Assembly: GCA_903882965.1 (NCBI GenBank)
Contig: CAIRZD010000169.1
Location: 1 to 64,000, forward strand
Length of the DNA: 64,000 nt
Source of the DNA: an uncultured Bacteroidota bacterium
GTDB taxonomy: Bacteria; Bacteroidota; Bacteroidia; Chitinophagales; Chitinophagaceae
Direction: 5' to 3'
Shown: piece after piece, positions 18,734-29,442 of the stretch
Layout of the letters: each line of letters opens with the position of its first letter
Position numbering within the stretch: the first letter of the stretch is position 1
Position numbers and translations under genes: made by a program
The notes under the pieces: generated by a model
What the model was told of the DNA's origin: nothing
Database searches by the model: none
What the model saw: only the letters and a program-made list of their open reading frames with translations

Positions 18734-21700
18734 ATGAGTTCATTCCGCCGCGTTTTATTAATTACGCTGGGTATATTGTCTATTGCTGCAAATGTTTTGG
18801 CGCAACCAAAAAGCAAATCGAAACAGGTAGATAATACTGCTGCCAAAAATCATTGGGTAGATAGTGTGTATGATAAACTGACCCAGGAAGAACGGATAGG
18901 GCAGCTTTTTATGGTAGCGGCATATTCAGGTGGGAAAAATTATAATGAAGAGCAGGTTACAAAACTCATAAATGACCACCAGGTAGGCGGCCTTATTTTT
19001 ATGCAGGGCGGTCCGATACGGCAGGCCGTACTTACTAACCGATACCAGCATTTGGCACAGACACCGCTGCTCATAGCCATGGACGCTGAGTGGGGCATTG
19101 GTATGCGCCTCGACAGTTTAAAAAACTACCCGCGCGAAATGATGTTGGGTGCAACACACGATACCGACCTTGTGAACCGTATAGGTGGTGCAATAGCAGC
19201 GCAGTGTAAAAGACTGGGCGTAAATATAGATTTCGCACCAGATGTGGATGTGAATAATAATGCAGCTAACCCGGTAATTAATTCACGTTCTTTCGGTGAA
19301 GACAAAGTTTGGGTATCGCGATTAGGAATAGCATTTATGCGCGGCCTGCAGAAGAACGGCGTGATGGCCTGTGCCAAACATTTTCCGGGACACGGTAATA
19401 CGAGTGTTGATTCGCACAAAGACCTGCCGCTAGTATCGAGGTCATTACCTCAATTAGATTCTATAGAGCTTTACCCATTTAAACAAATGATAGCCGCAGG
19501 CGTGAAGAGTGTAATGATAGCACACCTCGAAGTACCCGCCCTCGATACCACGCCACATGTGCCCACTACACTTTCGAAAAATACAGTTACCGGGCTATTG
19601 AAAGAAAAGCTAGGTTTTAATGGATTGATATTTACAGATGCGCTCAATATGCAGGGTGTTACAAAATATTTTCCGGCAGGCGATGCAGACCTTCGTGCAT
19701 TTGAGGCAGGCAATGATGTTTTATTATTTTCACAAGATGTACCTGCTGCATTAGGAAAAATAAAGGCAGCTATTGACAGTGGCATTATACCGCAAACAGC
19801 GCTGGAAATAAGTGTGAAGAAAATATTAGGCGCAAAGTATGAGGCAGGTATATCAACATGGAAAGATATAGATACTACCCGGCTCACCTACGACCTTAAT
19901 AAATACGTTGATACTTTTAGGATACTGACCGCAAAAGCGGCTATAACACTTGTGAGAGACGATAACCAGGTGCTGAAAAAGATAAATGAAAATATGCGTA
20001 TAGGCTATGTGGGTGTGAACGCCAATACTTCTACCTCCCTATATGAAAGCCTGAACGATGAGTTTGATAACATAAAACCGGAGTGGCTACCCAAAGGCAG
20101 CCCGGCAGACACAATACAAAAGATACTTGATGGCCTTGCGAAGTATGATGTAACTATTATTGCTGTGCATAACCTCAGTTTTTCACCCGGTAATAATTAT
20201 GGTTTAAGTGATGAACAGGTAAATTTTTTGCAAATGGCCGGTTGCAGAAATAATGTGATGGTGATATTGCTGGGCAATGCTTATGCTATGCAGTATTTTT
20301 GTGGTGCAGGTTCTGTTATTGTTGGTTATGAAGATGATACGCTTGTGGAGCGTTCAGTAGCCAATATGTTGCTGAAGAAGATAAAGCCAAAAGGTAAGTT
20401 ACCTATAACCGCCTGTGTCAACGGACAGAGCGTTTGTCCAGCTCCGGTGAAAGCAGCGGTAGTATCTAAAGAGCCTTCAAATGAACTAAGGAAAGTTTTT
20501 TTCCCTGCTGATGCAGGTGTGGTGCAGCAAACTGCACTTGACCGGCTGGATATGTTTATGGCACGCAATATTGCAGATGGCGTATTCCCGGGCTGCAGGG
20601 TACTGGCGGCAATAAACGAAAAAGTTTTTTATGATAAAGCTTTTGGATATACCCGGTATGATAAAATACATCCGGTAGATACCAATACGCTGTATGACAT
20701 GGCCTCATGTACCAAGGTGTTGGCTACTACGCTTGCTATTATGAGGCTCTATGAACAGGGCAAGCTGAACCTTGATAAAACTATAGGCGATTACCTGCCA
20801 CAGGCAAAGGGAACCAACAAAGAAGGTTTGCACATAAGAGATATACTGCTGCACCAGGCAGGATTAAGAGGATGGATACCTTTTTATAAAGATGCTGTAA
20901 ATGATGATGGTATGCTGAAAAGTAACCTGTTCAGAAAAACCGCATCTGAAGGTTTTGGCGTGCAGGTGGCGAGAGGTGTATATATGCGCAGTGACTACAT
21001 AGATACCATGTGGAGCAGGATATATGCCAGCTCACTGGATAATGCCGGCAAGATGGTATACAGCGACCTGGATTTTTATTTTCTCGCTGCTATTGTGCAC
21101 CAAATCACAGGGCTCACAATTGATAAATACGTTGAAGAAGAATTTTACAAACCCATGGGCCTAAAACGGATTACTTACAACCCGCTCAATAAATTTGATA
21201 CTCTTCAAATAGCGCCAACTGAACTGGAAACTACTTTTCGTTGCCAGACATTATGCGGTTATGTACATGATCCGGGGGCAGCAATGCTGGGTGGTGTAGG
21301 CGGCCATGCAGGTGTGTTTGCTACTGCACATGATGTAGGAGCCATTTTCCAGATGCTGCTCAATAAGGGGGTGTACGGTAATAAGCGTTATTTCAAAACA
21401 ACTACAATAGACCTGTTTACCGCTTACAACAGTAAGATAAGTCACCGTGGTTTAGGGTTTGATAAACCATTGGCCGATGTAGATGACGGCGGCCCGGCGG
21501 GCGACCGTTGCAGCGGGCTGGCTTTCGGCCACCAGGGCTTTACGGGTACCTGTGTATGGGCAGATCCTGCAACGGGTATTGTATTTGTATTCTTATCTAA
21601 CCGGGTATATCCATCCGGTGCAAATACAAAGATCAATAAGCTGAATGTGCGCACCACCGCGCAGGATTATATTTATGAAGCACTTGGTGTCCCTATAGAC

Positions 21701-21742
21701 CATAACAGGCCAAGTGTGTATAAATCTGAAGTGAACCCTTGA
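18734..21742 (+). CDS. Fusion of GH3 beta-N-acetylhexosaminidase-like domain and class C beta-lactamase-like serine hydrolase
   Basis: GH3: GVMACAKHFPGHGNTSVDSHKDLP, GFNGLIFTDALNMQGVT; serine hydrolase: TLYDMASCTKVLATTLAIMRL (SxxK), VYSDLDFYFL (YxN-like), GHQGFTGT. Confidence 0.93.
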   Translation: MSSFRRVLLITLGILSIAANVLAQPKSKSKQVDNTAAKNHWVDSVYDKLTQEERIGQLFMVAAYSGGKNYNEEQVTKLINDHQVGGLIFMQGGPIRQAVLTNRYQHLAQTPLLIAMDAEWGIGMRLDSLKNYPREMMLGATHDTDLVNRIGGAIAAQCKRLGVNIDFAPDVDVNNNAANPVINSRSFGEDKVWVSRLGIAFMRGLQKNGVMACAKHFPGHGNTSVDSHKDLPLVSRSLPQLDSIELYPFKQMIAAGVKSVMIAHLEVPALDTTPHVPTTLSKNTVTGLLKEKLGFNGLIFTDALNMQGVTKYFPAGDADLRAFEAGNDVLLFSQDVPAALGKIKAAIDSGIIPQTALEISVKKILGAKYEAGISTWKDIDTTRLTYDLNKYVDTFRILTAKAAITLVRDDNQVLKKINENMRIGYVGVNANTSTSLYESLNDEFDNIKPEWLPKGSPADTIQKILDGLAKYDVTIIAVHNLSFSPGNNYGLSDEQVNFLQMAGCRNNVMVILLGNAYAMQYFCGAGSVIVGYEDDTLVERSVANMLLKKIKPKGKLPITACVNGQSVCPAPVKAAVVSKEPSNELRKVFFPADAGVVQQTALDRLDMFMARNIADGVFPGCRVLAAINEKVFYDKAFGYTRYDKIHPVDTNTLYDMASCTKVLATTLAIMRLYEQGKLNLDKTIGDYLPQAKGTNKEGLHIRDILLHQAGLRGWIPFYKDAVNDDGMLKSNLFRKTASEGFGVQVARGVYMRSDYIDTMWSRIYASSLDNAGKMVYSDLDFYFLAAIVHQITGLTIDKYVEEEFYKPMGLKRITYNPLNKFDTLQIAPTELETTFRCQTLCGYVHDPGAAMLGGVGGHAGVFATAHDVGAIFQMLLNKGVYGNKRYFKTTTIDLFTAYNSKISHRGLGFDKPLADVDDGGPAGDRCSGLAFGHQGFTGTCVWADPATGIVFVFLSNRVYPSGANTKINKLNVRTTAQDYIYEALGVPIDHNRPSVYKSEVNP

Positions 21743-21897
21743 GTAAATCATTAAACAGGATTGGTAAAGAAGTGTTAAAAGGTGTTTAATACCCCTATTA
21801 ATACCCCCTGCTCTTTAGTGTGCGTTAGCCGGAGTTTTTGTTCTTTTACAGATATATTTTTTGATTAGCAAACGAAATCCTTCATACATATACTACT

Positions 21898-24708
21898 ATG
21901 AGATATTTTTTTATCACTGCCATTTTCTTTTTATATTCTTTACAGCAAGGCATAGCGCAAACCTATAGTATTAAAGGCGCTGTATCTGATACGCTCAATA
22001 ATACCCCATTACAGCGGGCATCAGTGGTGATCATACGTACCTCAGATTCTGTGATACAATGCTTTACAAGAACTAAAGCAGACGGGAGTTTTGAATTAAA
22101 GGTGCCCGACCAGGGGAAATATATACTGCAGATCACCTTTCCAAGTTTTGCGGAATATGTCGATGTAATAAACGTAAAGAAAAATATTACTGATTATGGT
22201 CTGATACCAATGGTCTCCAAAGAGCACTTGCTGCAGGAATTTGTACTTAACCAACAGGTTGCTGCGATCAAAATTAAAGGTGATACAACAGAGTACATGG
22301 CCGATAGCTTTAAAGTGAAAGATAATGCTACAGTAGAAGACCTGCTGAAAAGACTGCCCGGGATACAGGTAGATAAGAACGGACAAATAACGGCACAGGG
22401 CGAAACAGTGCAGAAAGTACTTGTGGATGGAGAAGAATTTTTCTCTGACGATCCTAAAGTAGTAACAGAGGGGCTACAGGCCGGTGTAGTAAAAAAGGTG
22501 CAGGTATACGATAAGAAAAGCGACCAGACAGAATTTACCGGCATTGACGACGGGCAGAAAACAAAGACGATAAACCTGGAACTAAAAGACGATAAAAAGA
22601 AAGGTTACTTTGGCAAGATTGATGCAGGTGGTGGCACGGGAGGTTATTTCCAGGACCAGGGTATGATCAACGACTTTAAATCAAAAATGCAGCTTTCGGC
22701 ATTTGGTATCATGTCTAATACTGATAAAGTAGGGCTTGGCTGGCAAGACAATGACAACTTTAGCAGCGGCAATGGGGTAACTGAGATAACCGACGAAGGC
22801 CAGGTAACCATAACATCAAATAATACCGCCGAAGATATGGCAGGATGGGATGGGAAATATAATGGTGAAGGATTACCGCAAATATGGACCGGTGGGCTGC
22901 ACTTTGCTGATAAATGGGACCAGGATAAGGAACACTTTGCGGGTAACTACCGTTATGTCATGCAAAATGTAGATATAATAGGCAATACAGTGATTCAAAA
23001 CCCGCTCCCGAATGACTCAGAAAGTGTTACGCACCAATACAAAAACCAATTTAGCAGGGGCGATCGTAATGGACTCGATGGTATGTTTGAATGGAAAATA
23101 GACTCCATGACCTCTATAAAACTGACCGCTAATGCCGGCGAAAAAAACACAGACATATCTACGATGTATACAAGTGCTACACTGGCACAAAATATAGACA
23201 CATCAAACACTAACTGGCGTAAAGTAACGAGCAATGCAAATGCAGATTTTCTAAATGCCGATTTGCTGATAAGGAAAAAATTCGTAAAAAAAGGCAGATC
23301 ATTATCTGTTGACATAAAAGAGAATTATAAGGATTCAAAAAGCGATGGGTTCCTTTCCTCTTATACAAAATTATACCTCGTAGATACCTCGACCGGAGAT
23401 TCCATTAACCAGCGAAAATCCAGCAACACCAGTACGCTGGCATTTGCAGCCAAGGCTACTTATACAGAACCGTTGTCTAAAATTGCATACCTGGAAGCCG
23501 ACTATGGTATAACGATCAACAATAGCCGCACAACAAATTATTCATACGACAGTAGTGCGCCGGGCCAGTACAATGCTTTTGATAATTATTACAGCAGTGA
23601 TTACAAATACAATATACTTACCAACACTGGTGGGCTGGCATTGCGGTTTATTCCCAATAAAAAAGTTAATTTTTCTTTTGGCAGCGACATATCAAATTCA
23701 CAATACAACCAAACTGATCTGCTCCGCGACTCATCACGTAAGTATGCCTATCTCAATCTTTTCCCGAAGGCCACTTTTGTTTATACACTTGGCAGGGAAA
23801 CAAGCCTTAAATTCAATTACTTAGGCAGCACTACCCAGCCCACTATTGATGAAGTATCGCCATTGCACCAGGATACAGACCCCACAAACATTACTATAGG
23901 AAACACTGGCCTTAAAGAGCAATTCACTAACGCTTTTACATTACGTTTCAACAATTTCAAAATCCTTTCACAGCGCTATTTCTTTGCCAGTGCTACATTT
24001 GATGTTATCAATAACGCTATCAGTACCAACACTACCAATATAGAAGGTATCAGAACAACACAATATGTAAATGTAAACGGGAATTATAATGGCTTTGCAT
24101 TTGTGGGGTATGGCTTCAAGCTTAAAAAGATAGATTTGCAGATCGGTGCACACATTAATACCGGTATCAACCATATCAACAACTATATAAATGACACGCT
24201 CAACCACAGTAATAATAACACCTATACTTTCACACTCGACCTGGAATACTACAAGGATAAGAAGTTTGACCTGGAGTTTAACCCATCAGTTACATATAAC
24301 GACAACAGGTCTACGATAACAAGCTATGCCACGAGTTACTGGACCAGCAATAATGAGCTTACCGGGTCTTTTCAGTTACCATTAAAATTTGAAATCGGCA
24401 GCACCATCACCTGGTTTCTACGCCAACAAACAACCCTGTTTTACAAGGACAATAATGTACTTATCTGGAATGCTTATGTAGGGAAAAAATTCACAAAGAA
24501 AAGTAACCTGGAACTCCGCGCATCAGTATTTGATATGCTGAATCAAAACGTTGGGTATAACAGAACCGCACAGGCAGGTATAATTACTGAAGAGACCTAT
24601 AACACTATACGCCGTTATGGAATGCTTAGCCTCGTGTGGAATTTTTCGCATTTGCCTGCAGGTGCACCTCCTCCACAAGGTGGTGGCATGATGATGATGA
24701 GACGATAA
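21898..24708 (+). CDS. TonB-dependent receptor-like outer-membrane beta-barrel protein (CarboxypepD_reg-like N-terminus)
   Basis: Signal peptide; YSIKGAVSDTLNNTPLQRASVVII; plug-like DLLKRLPGIQVDKNGQITAQGETVQKVLVDGEEFF. Confidence 0.9.
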   Translation: MRYFFITAIFFLYSLQQGIAQTYSIKGAVSDTLNNTPLQRASVVIIRTSDSVIQCFTRTKADGSFELKVPDQGKYILQITFPSFAEYVDVINVKKNITDYGLIPMVSKEHLLQEFVLNQQVAAIKIKGDTTEYMADSFKVKDNATVEDLLKRLPGIQVDKNGQITAQGETVQKVLVDGEEFFSDDPKVVTEGLQAGVVKKVQVYDKKSDQTEFTGIDDGQKTKTINLELKDDKKKGYFGKIDAGGGTGGYFQDQGMINDFKSKMQLSAFGIMSNTDKVGLGWQDNDNFSSGNGVTEITDEGQVTITSNNTAEDMAGWDGKYNGEGLPQIWTGGLHFADKWDQDKEHFAGNYRYVMQNVDIIGNTVIQNPLPNDSESVTHQYKNQFSRGDRNGLDGMFEWKIDSMTSIKLTANAGEKNTDISTMYTSATLAQNIDTSNTNWRKVTSNANADFLNADLLIRKKFVKKGRSLSVDIKENYKDSKSDGFLSSYTKLYLVDTSTGDSINQRKSSNTSTLAFAAKATYTEPLSKIAYLEADYGITINNSRTTNYSYDSSAPGQYNAFDNYYSSDYKYNILTNTGGLALRFIPNKKVNFSFGSDISNSQYNQTDLLRDSSRKYAYLNLFPKATFVYTLGRETSLKFNYLGSTTQPTIDEVSPLHQDTDPTNITIGNTGLKEQFTNAFTLRFNNFKILSQRYFFASATFDVINNAISTNTTNIEGIRTTQYVNVNGNYNGFAFVGYGFKLKKIDLQIGAHINTGINHINNYINDTLNHSNNNTYTFTLDLEYYKDKKFDLEFNPSVTYNDNRSTITSYATSYWTSNNELTGSFQLPLKFEIGSTITWFLRQQTTLFYKDNNVLIWNAYVGKKFTKKSNLELRASVFDMLNQNVGYNRTAQAGIITEETYNTIRRYGMLSLVWNFSHLPAGAPPPQGGGMMMMRR

Positions 24709-24734
24709 AATTAAAAACGAAATAGTAGAATTAT

Positions 24735-25484
24735 ATGAAACAGTTTTTTTTAACGATAGGTATTTCCCTAAGTTTATTTGCAACGGCTAATGCACAGTTT
24801 ACCGCCGCCGGGAAAATAGAGTATGAACGCAGGGTGAATGTGTATGCGCAACTGAAAGAGATGGAAGAAGAAGGTGCAAATCCATTTATAGAACAGATGA
24901 AATCGAAGATACCAAAATTCAACTCTACCTATTTTGATCTTGTCTTTGATACCACCCATAGTATTTACAAACCCGGAAAGGAAATTGAAGGCAGCGTTTT
25001 TAAAATGTTTGGTGGTGGCCCGGCAACAGAGAATATTGTGCTTACCGATTTTGCAGCCAAAACCATTAAGGCAAATAAACAGGTTTTTGAGCAGAAAATT
25101 TTTATAGAAGACACAGCGCGGAATATAGAATGGCAGGTAAAAGATGAGATACGTACCATAGCTAATTTTAAATGCCATAAAGCCGTAGGTAAAATATGCG
25201 ACTCTGTTTATGTGGTAGCTTTTTATACCGAAGATATTATTGTAAGCGGTGGCCCGGAAATGTTTGGCGGTTTGCCCGGCATGATCATGGAACTGGCGAT
25301 TCCCCGCCTCCATTGTACCTGGACCGCCGATAAGGTGGAATTGGTAGCACCGAAAGAAACAGACTTTGCAATACCTGAAAAGGGAAAGAAAGTAACCGAG
25401 AAAAGCCTTTTCGAAACAGTTCAGGCCAGTTTTAAAGACTGGGGCAAAATGGCATCGAGAAATATATGGTGGACCGTTCTTTAG
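24735..25484 (+). CDS. GLPGLI family protein
   Basis: Contains GGLPGMIMELAIPRLHCTWTADKVEL and KCHKAVG; follows a TonB-like receptor, as usual for the family. Confidence 0.9.
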   Translation: MKQFFLTIGISLSLFATANAQFTAAGKIEYERRVNVYAQLKEMEEEGANPFIEQMKSKIPKFNSTYFDLVFDTTHSIYKPGKEIEGSVFKMFGGGPATENIVLTDFAAKTIKANKQVFEQKIFIEDTARNIEWQVKDEIRTIANFKCHKAVGKICDSVYVVAFYTEDIIVSGGPEMFGGLPGMIMELAIPRLHCTWTADKVELVAPKETDFAIPEKGKKVTEKSLFETVQASFKDWGKMASRNIWWTVL

Positions 25485-25534
25485 TTTAATGAAGGGAAAA
25501 TGCTGCGCATTTTCAAATTGCTTAATTTAGCAAA

Positions 25535-26992
25535 ATGAATCTCACTGCTCCAGCGCAAATAACTAACTATATAGCCGGCTCGTTGCAAGCGCCGATAAAC
25601 GGCAAATACATAGATAATATTAACCCCGCTACCGGGGAGATCTATAGCCAAACGCCCGATAGTGACATTAAAGATGTGGAAGAAGCAATAGGGGCCGCAC
25701 GTGCTGCCTTCCCGTTATGGAGTAATACGCCTGTCGAAGAGCGTTTCAAAATACTCAATCATATTGCACAGCTCATTGATGATAATCTTGATGCCCTTGC
25801 CCTTGCAGAGACCAATGACAATGGCAAGCCGTTATGGCTCAGCAAGCGTGTAGATATACCACGGGCATCCAGTAATTTTCGCTTTTTCGCCACGGGCATC
25901 ATGCACTTCAGCACAGATAGCCACCATATGGAAGATAAGGCCATCAATTACACCCTGCGCCAGCCAATAGGCGTGGTGGGCTGTATCTCCCCATGGAATT
26001 TGCCACTGTACTTGTTTACCTGGAAGATAGCGCCGGCTCTTGCAGCCGGCAATTGTGTGGTGGCCAAGCCCAGCGAGGTTACCCCGATGACCGCATACCT
26101 GCTCAGTGTAATTTGTAAAAAAGCTGGTTTGCCACCTGGAGTGTTAAATATTGTGCATGGCAACGGCCCAAATTGTGGCTCAGCTATTGTGGCGCATCCT
26201 GATATTAAAGCCATATCATTTACAGGCAGCACACGTGCAGGCCGGGATATTGCGGCAACTGCCGCGCCAATGTTCAAGAAAATATCATTGGAACTCGGAG
26301 GCAAAAACCCCAACATAATTTTTGCAGATTGCGACTGGGATAAGATGATGCGCACTACGCTGCAATCTTCATTCAGCAACCAGGGGCAAATATGCCTATG
26401 CGGTAGCCGCATATTGGTGGAAGAAAGCATTTATGAAAAATTTAAAACGGAATTTGTAGCCCGTGCCAAAAAGCTCACCAATGGAGATCCGCTTGAAGAA
26501 AATACCAAGCAAGGTGCAATAGTGAGCAAAATGCATTTCGACAAAGTGCTTAGCTGCATAGAACTCGCAAAACAGGAAGGTGGTACTATTCTCCTGGGTG
26601 GTAATCCTGTAAAGCTCACAGGCCGCTGTGCAAACGGCCTATTTATTGAGCCTACAATTATAGAAGGCCTTGGCCCGCATTGCCGCACTAATATGGAAGA
26701 GATATTCGGCCCGGTGGTTACACTGCAATCCTTCACCAACGAAGAAGAAGCCCTGATGCTTGCAAATACCAGCGACTACGGCCTTTCAGCCACCATCTGG
26801 TCGCAGGATGTGAGCCGTGCGAACCGGGTAGCCGCGCAGGTACATAGCGGCATCATCTGGGTAAATTGCTGGCTGCTCCGTGACCTCCGTACACCATTTG
26901 GTGGCTTCAAAAACAGTGGCATCGGCCGCGAAGGTGGGTGGGATGCACTGCGGTTCTTTACTGAGCCTAAGAATGTGTGTATAGAGTTGTAA
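25535..26992 (+). CDS. Aldehyde dehydrogenase (2-hydroxymuconic semialdehyde dehydrogenase-like)
   Basis: ISPWNLPLYLFTWKIAPALAAGNCVVAKPSEVTP; FTGSTRAGRDIA; LELGGKNPNIIF; NQGQICLCGSR. Confidence 0.95.
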   Translation: MNLTAPAQITNYIAGSLQAPINGKYIDNINPATGEIYSQTPDSDIKDVEEAIGAARAAFPLWSNTPVEERFKILNHIAQLIDDNLDALALAETNDNGKPLWLSKRVDIPRASSNFRFFATGIMHFSTDSHHMEDKAINYTLRQPIGVVGCISPWNLPLYLFTWKIAPALAAGNCVVAKPSEVTPMTAYLLSVICKKAGLPPGVLNIVHGNGPNCGSAIVAHPDIKAISFTGSTRAGRDIAATAAPMFKKISLELGGKNPNIIFADCDWDKMMRTTLQSSFSNQGQICLCGSRILVEESIYEKFKTEFVARAKKLTNGDPLEENTKQGAIVSKMHFDKVLSCIELAKQEGGTILLGGNPVKLTGRCANGLFIEPTIIEGLGPHCRTNMEEIFGPVVTLQSFTNEEEALMLANTSDYGLSATIWSQDVSRANRVAAQVHSGIIWVNCWLLRDLRTPFGGFKNSGIGREGGWDALRFFTEPKNVCIEL

Positions 26993-27026
26993 ACTTCAAA
27001 ATCCGGCGCATACTCAAAAAAGACAA

Positions 27027-27045
27027 AGCCCCGAAAATCAGGGCT
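27027..27045. terminator. Possible terminator hairpin after the aldehyde dehydrogenase gene
   Basis: AGCCCCGAAAATCAGGGCT stem-loop; no strong T-tract. Confidence 0.35.
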
Positions 27046-27284
27046 AATATCTTACAAATTGCAAGAAAGGGTTTAATAGAGGCGGGTTATAGTTACGATA
27101 GGTGTATAGGTTATAAAAAGGGTCTAAAGTATTTAGGGTATAGGTAATATTTTAGTTTTTTTAACCTCCACACTAGTATTGACGTAGTAACGAATGAAAA
27201 TGTTAGACTTTTTCAAAAAAATTTTTTTAAACCCTCTTTTCCGGCACCATTTCCTGCTTATAATATTTTCCCCACCTTTGTAGT

Positions 27285-28694
27285 ATGCCATTTCATAAAA
27301 TACAGCCCTCAGATATTATTTTTTTCAAATCCGTACTTGAAGAAAAGTATGTTTTAGCCGACGAAGAAAATCTGGATCGCTGTGCCAGCGACCAAACGGA
27401 AGACCTTCGTTACCTGCCGGAAGTAGTACTGCAACCCGGCACAGCCGAAGAAGTAAGTAAAATAATGAAGTATTGTAATGAGCACCGCATACCGGTTACC
27501 GCACGTGGTGCGGGTACCGGTCTCAGCGGAGGGGCATTACCGGTATTCGGGGGTGTATCGCTGGATATGAAGCGGTTTAATAAAATTCTAAATGTTGATA
27601 AACGAAATTTCCAGGTAACTACCGAGCCCGGTATAATAACACAGGAACTACAGGAACACCTCAAGGCCGAAGGCCTTTTTTATCCCCCGGATCCTGCAAG
27701 TAAAGGTTCATGCTTTATAGGTGGCAATGTATCTGAGAACAGCGGCGGCCCCCGTGCGGTAAAATATGGTGTGGTAAAAGATTACGTGCTTAACCTCGAA
27801 ATAGTTTTAGCCAATGGTGAGATAATATGGACCGGTGCTAATGTTTTAAAGAATGCCACAGGATACAACCTTACACAGTTGGTGGTAGGCAGCGAGGGTA
27901 CACTGGGTATCATTACCAAGATAGTGCTCCGGCTCATACCTGCGGTAAAGCATGATCTGCTGCTACTGGTACCTTTCCGCTCAGCGGTAGAGGCATGTGC
28001 TGCGGTCAATGCTATTTTTCTTGCAGGTTATACCCCCTCCGCACTAGAGTTTATGGAGCGCGATGCATTGGAATGGTCTATGCGCTATGTGCAGTCTACC
28101 GGTATCAACCTGCCTGCTGATATTGCAGCCCACCTGCTAATAGAAGTTGATGGCAACCATATGGATGAGCTATACCGGGATGCTGAAGCCATATCGCAAA
28201 TAGTGCAGCAATACGATACAGATGAAATATTATTTGCAGATAGCCATGAACAAAAACAAATGTTATGGACTCTGCGCAGAAAAGTGGGCGAAGCAGTAAA
28301 AAGCAATTCTATATACAAAGAGGAAGATACGGTGGTGCCCAGGGCAGAACTACCAGAACTGCTTAGCATTATAAAGGAACTTGGCACAGAATTTGGGTTT
28401 AAATCTGTGTGCTATGGTCATGCGGGCGATGGAAACCTGCATGTGAATATTGTAAAGGGTGATATGAGCGATGAAGATTGGAAAACAAAATTGCCAATTG
28501 GTATACGGAAACTGTTTAAAGAAGTGGTGCGGATGGGTGGTACCATATCCGGCGAGCATGGTATAGGGCTGGTACAAAAAGAATACATGGATATTGCCTT
28601 CAATAAGGTGCAATTGGATCTGATGCGGCAAATAAAACAGGTTTTTGACCCCAATGGCATCCTTAACCCCGGTAAAATCTTAATGAATACCTAA
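27285..28694 (+). CDS. FAD-binding oxidoreductase, GlcD/D-lactate dehydrogenase family
   Basis: PGTAEEVSKIMKYCNEHRIPVTARGAGTGLSGGALP; GEHGIGLVQKEYMD; FDPNGILNPGKI. Confidence 0.94.
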   Translation: MPFHKIQPSDIIFFKSVLEEKYVLADEENLDRCASDQTEDLRYLPEVVLQPGTAEEVSKIMKYCNEHRIPVTARGAGTGLSGGALPVFGGVSLDMKRFNKILNVDKRNFQVTTEPGIITQELQEHLKAEGLFYPPDPASKGSCFIGGNVSENSGGPRAVKYGVVKDYVLNLEIVLANGEIIWTGANVLKNATGYNLTQLVVGSEGTLGIITKIVLRLIPAVKHDLLLLVPFRSAVEACAAVNAIFLAGYTPSALEFMERDALEWSMRYVQSTGINLPADIAAHLLIEVDGNHMDELYRDAEAISQIVQQYDTDEILFADSHEQKQMLWTLRRKVGEAVKSNSIYKEEDTVVPRAELPELLSIIKELGTEFGFKSVCYGHAGDGNLHVNIVKGDMSDEDWKTKLPIGIRKLFKEVVRMGGTISGEHGIGLVQKEYMDIAFNKVQLDLMRQIKQVFDPNGILNPGKILMNT

Positions 28695-28756
28695 AATACA
28701 CTCAAAAGACCAATTAATATTAAATTATCCTAACTTCGTAATGGAAAATGCGACTT

Positions 28757-29380
28757 ATGAAAAATCTGATTTTTGTTTTGATCTTGTGTGCCGGATTTAC
28801 GTATGCGTCTGCTCAGGATGTTTATAATAGCAGTGGTAAACCCGGTTATCATAAACAAACAAAGAAGAAAAAGAAAGGATACGACCCTGATAAATTAATT
28901 CTCGGCGGTATGCCAAACCTTGATTTTGGCAATGGGTTTGTTGATGTGGGCGTTTCTGCGATCGTTGGTTACCGCCTTACAGATCATTTTTCAGCAGGGT
29001 TGGGCGTGGGGTATCTGTATTCTAAATCACCCATAGCTTATGACCCCAATAACTCTAATAATATTTTATACCAAAATGAAAATATTATCTACCCCAACTT
29101 ATGGGCCAGGTATTTTTTCTATAGGAACTTTTTTGCTACAGCCACTTATGAATATGATATAATCAGCCAGAAAGTGCCGTTTGACAATTTCGGAAATTTA
29201 TACCCTCCCACATCGCATTTTACAAATTCCTGTCTTTTCGTAGGTGCAGGATATAGGTGGCATATTGCCGGCCGGCTTTCTTTTTATGGCGAATTAGTTT
29301 ATGATGTCTTACAAGGCAAGAATAGCCCTTATTATCCCGGACAACCTACTATACATTTTGGTATAGCCGCCGGACTTTAA
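28757..29380 (+). CDS. Putative outer-membrane beta-barrel protein
   Basis: Signal peptide (likely start MKNLIFVLILCAGFTYASAQ at 28757); beta-barrel-like repeats ending in FGIAAGL. Confidence 0.65.
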   Translation: MKNLIFVLILCAGFTYASAQDVYNSSGKPGYHKQTKKKKKGYDPDKLILGGMPNLDFGNGFVDVGVSAIVGYRLTDHFSAGLGVGYLYSKSPIAYDPNNSNNILYQNENIIYPNLWARYFFYRNFFATATYEYDIISQKVPFDNFGNLYPPTSHFTNSCLFVGAGYRWHIAGRLSFYGELVYDVLQGKNSPYYPGQPTIHFGIAAGL

Positions 29381-29442
29381 GTTATAAACATATTAATTTA
29401 CAGACTTTGCTTTATTATGGCAAAGTCTTTTTATTTTACAAC

